A stretch of DNA of 64,000 nucleotides from Theobroma cacao (lineage: Eukaryota; Streptophyta; Magnoliopsida; Malvales; Malvaceae). Under the pieces are notes generated by a model. It was not told the DNA's origin. It searched no databases and was given only the letters and a program-made list of their open reading frames with translations. The stretch lies in NCBI RefSeq assembly GCF_000208745.1, contig NC_030854.1:29679300-29743299 (forward strand), given 5' to 3'. Each line of letters opens with the position of its first letter. The first letter of the stretch is position 1. Shown here piece by piece: positions 61,881 through 64,000 of the stretch. The position numbers and the translations under genes are program-made.

Positions 61881-62121
61881 AATATTGTTTGAAAACGAAG
61901 AGGAAATGCATATCTAGCTAATCATCAAAAGAAAAATTCCACGGAATATCAGTTTCCTTTTTCGCGGAATAAGTCCATCACAACATTATCATTAGAGAAT
62001 AACCTGGGATACTATTAGGATTAAAATTAAATAAATGTATACAATAATATTAATTACTTATATAGAAATGTGTATAAGTTATATATAAATTTACATAATA
62101 CATCAAAATGTATACAAACTG

Positions 62122-62123
<2 letters not shown>

Positions 62124-62171
<48 letters not shown>

Positions 62172-62183
62172 TTNGTATACAAA

Positions 62184-62237
<54 letters not shown>
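62124..62237. repeat. (TA)n microsatellite with an internal N
   Basis: Two TA runs are separated by tttngtatacaaactg; the word gtatacaaactgtatata also occurs just before the first run (from 62110), so the N probably marks an unresolved repeat. Confidence 0.9.
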
Positions 62238-62240
<3 letters not shown>

Positions 62241-62280
62241 ATAATACCATTAATATAATCGGGTTTGAGCTTAGGATATC

Positions 62281-64000
62281 CTAAGGGTAATACTCAAAAC
62301 CTACTCGAACTCGAGTTGCAACCTCAATCCCTAAGAAATATTTAAGTTGCCCCAAATCCTTCATTTCAAATTGAGCAGCCAAATATTCCCGTAAGGCTTT
62401 CATTTCACAAAAATCATCCCTCATTAAGACCATATCATCGACATACACGATTAATGCTGTTACCTTCACCTCTTTGTGTTTTATAAACAATGTATGGTCT
62501 GAGTTACTTTGCTTATAATCAAATGCTTTCATTATACAAGAAACCTCCCAAACCAAGCTCTAGGTGACTTTTTCAGCCCATATAATGACTTCTTTAGTTT
62601 ATAAACTTTCCTTTTACACAAAGAATTGTGTATAATTCCTGGTGGTAACTCCATGTAGACCTTTTCCTCTAAGTCTCTATTGAGGAAAGCATTATTAACA
62701 TCAAATTGTTGTAAAGGCCAATCCCAATTTGCTACCATAGATATGAGAATGCGAATTGTATTGATCTTGGCTATTGGCGTAAAAGTCTCTTGATAATCCA
62801 CCCCATACCTCTACGTATACCCTTCTGTCAATGCTGCCATCTTCTTTGAGTTTCACCGTTTTCTTTCCTTTGGGTAAAGGAACCAGTTCCGAAGTAACAT
62901 TTTTTTGCAAAGCCTCCATTTCTTCATTCATTGCCTTGATCCATTTTGGATCATTTAATGCATCCTGCAAACTACTAAGAATAGATATAATGGATAATTG
63001 ATAATAGTGAGTGCATACAATTCAAACAATATATGGGAGGATACATAGTTGCTAATTGGGTATTTGACCTTAGCTGTAAAATCATGTTCACACTCAGTAC
63101 CATTGCTCATTTGTAAAGCACGAATTTACTTTTGGTACCAAGTGCCCACCATAGTATAAAACTTCTAAAATGCTGTGCATACATCACTTTGTTTTTGAAG
63201 CAGAGATACCCAAGTCATTCTAGTGCATTCATCAATAAAAGTAACAAAGTAACAAGCTTTATAAATAGAAGGAATTTTTGTAGATACCCAAACATCAGAC
63301 TGAATAACCACAAAAGGTTCTAAACTTTTGTTCAAACTTGGTGGATAAGAAATACAATGGCTCTTAACTAATTCGCAAATATCACAATGAAAATCCATAT
63401 CATTCAAACCTGAAAATAGATGTGGTTGTAAAATAACCGAAAAAAAAATGTCCCAGCCTTTGGCACCATAATCATTTAGTCGTTCGAGCCTTGTCTTACT
63501 ATTATTTAGATTCGCCTTACTAAATTTTGGTCTCCCACTTTCTGTTAACTCCAAATAGTAGAGTTTGCCCTACCTAACACCATAACCAAGAATCTTCTGA
63601 ATCAGAATATCTTAAAAAATGCAAAATGAGGGCCAAAAAGTTATAGTGAAATCAAGTGTAAAGGTAGTTTGGCTAACAGATAAAAGATTACATTCAAGAA
63701 ATGGAACAACAAGAACTGTATTCAATGTAAGAGTATTGGAAAATATGACAAATCCCTTTCCAATAATAAGACATGTACTACCATTAGTTGTCGAGATAAC
63801 AAATTGAGAAGAAATGATGATTGATTGTAACTAACTAAAGTCTTTAGTCATATGGTCGGACGTACCTGTATCAATAATCCAAGTATTATTCTTAGAAGTT
63901 GTAGAGAATATTGATGCTTTACCACCCATACCTGAGTGGGCAATGTTTGCCGTAGGTTGCAATTTGTTTGTAATGTTTGTCGTAGGCTTCAATTGGTTTT
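62281..64000 (-). pseudogene. Copia polyprotein relic running off the window
   Basis: Read right to left on the minus strand: protease/pre-integrase text WIIDTGTSDHMTKD near 63840-63880 (DTG intact); pre-integrase and integrase at 63554-63165 with CDICELVKSHCISYPP and YFVTFIDECTRMTWVSLL; the RT start at 62970-62700 with DPKWIKAMNEEMEALQKN; a frameshift with loss of the KARLVAKGY segment near 62810; then DYQETFTPIAKINTIRI, VYKLKKSLYGLKKSPRAW and IVYVDDMVLM (catalytic YVDD intact), and MKDLGQLKYFLGIEV near 62330, where homology ends. RNase H and a 3' LTR are absent. Gag presumably lies beyond 64000. Confidence 0.88.

Noticed and set aside
62070..62258. Frame with repeated Ile-Tyr
   Set aside because: Pure (TA)n microsatellite containing an N.

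Overview
The window is AT-rich nuclear DNA of a eudicot plant: multi-exon genes with GT-AG introns, plastid and mitochondrial targeting sequences, Copia, Gypsy, LINE, hAT-like and pogo-like transposon relics, and no bacterial features. The species cannot be fixed from sequence alone; a rosid is plausible (low confidence).

Layout. (1) 1-10,005 is a decayed direct duplicate of 13,390-18,195. It carries a broken copy of a small unknown gene and a 5'-truncated calreticulin-3 pseudogene, the latter split by a complete but degenerate Copia element (5,341-9,091) that holds two further nested insertions. (2) 10,371-12,364 holds an intron-less AINTEGUMENTA-like AP2 retropseudogene that runs into an hAT-like element. 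(3) 13,516-32,961 is the gene-bearing core: an unknown small gene (+), calreticulin-3 (14 exons, -), mitochondrial acyl carrier protein (2 exons, -) and a plastid-targeted DprA/LOG-like Rossmann protein (about 6 exons, -). The last three share one orientation; they are ordinary housekeeping genes and nothing shows joint function. (4) 33,580-54,800 is transposon territory: a pogo/Emigrant-like relic, an L1-type LINE, a 9-kb non-autonomous Copia in a tandem LTR arrangement, a minisatellite, an old Gypsy gag split by a 2.86-kb solo LTR, and dispersed repeats. (5) 54,815-56,187 is a DUF247 gene with a single-base frameshift. (6) 57,200-64,000 contains Gypsy gag/PBS/LTR sequence, a 0.46-kb direct duplication carrying a conserved short reading frame, and a Copia pol running off the window end.

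Main results: calreticulin-3 was reconstructed as 14 exons summing to 1,272 nt (423 aa plus stop), with the HDEL retention signal split H|DEL across the last intron; three copies of a very short (83-94 bp) tRNA-derived SINE, each with target-site duplications and one with an empty-site control in the partner LTR; and a roughly 307-bp identical block next to single-N positions at 50,806 and 62,174 that looks like an assembly artefact. No clearly new multi-gene system was found.
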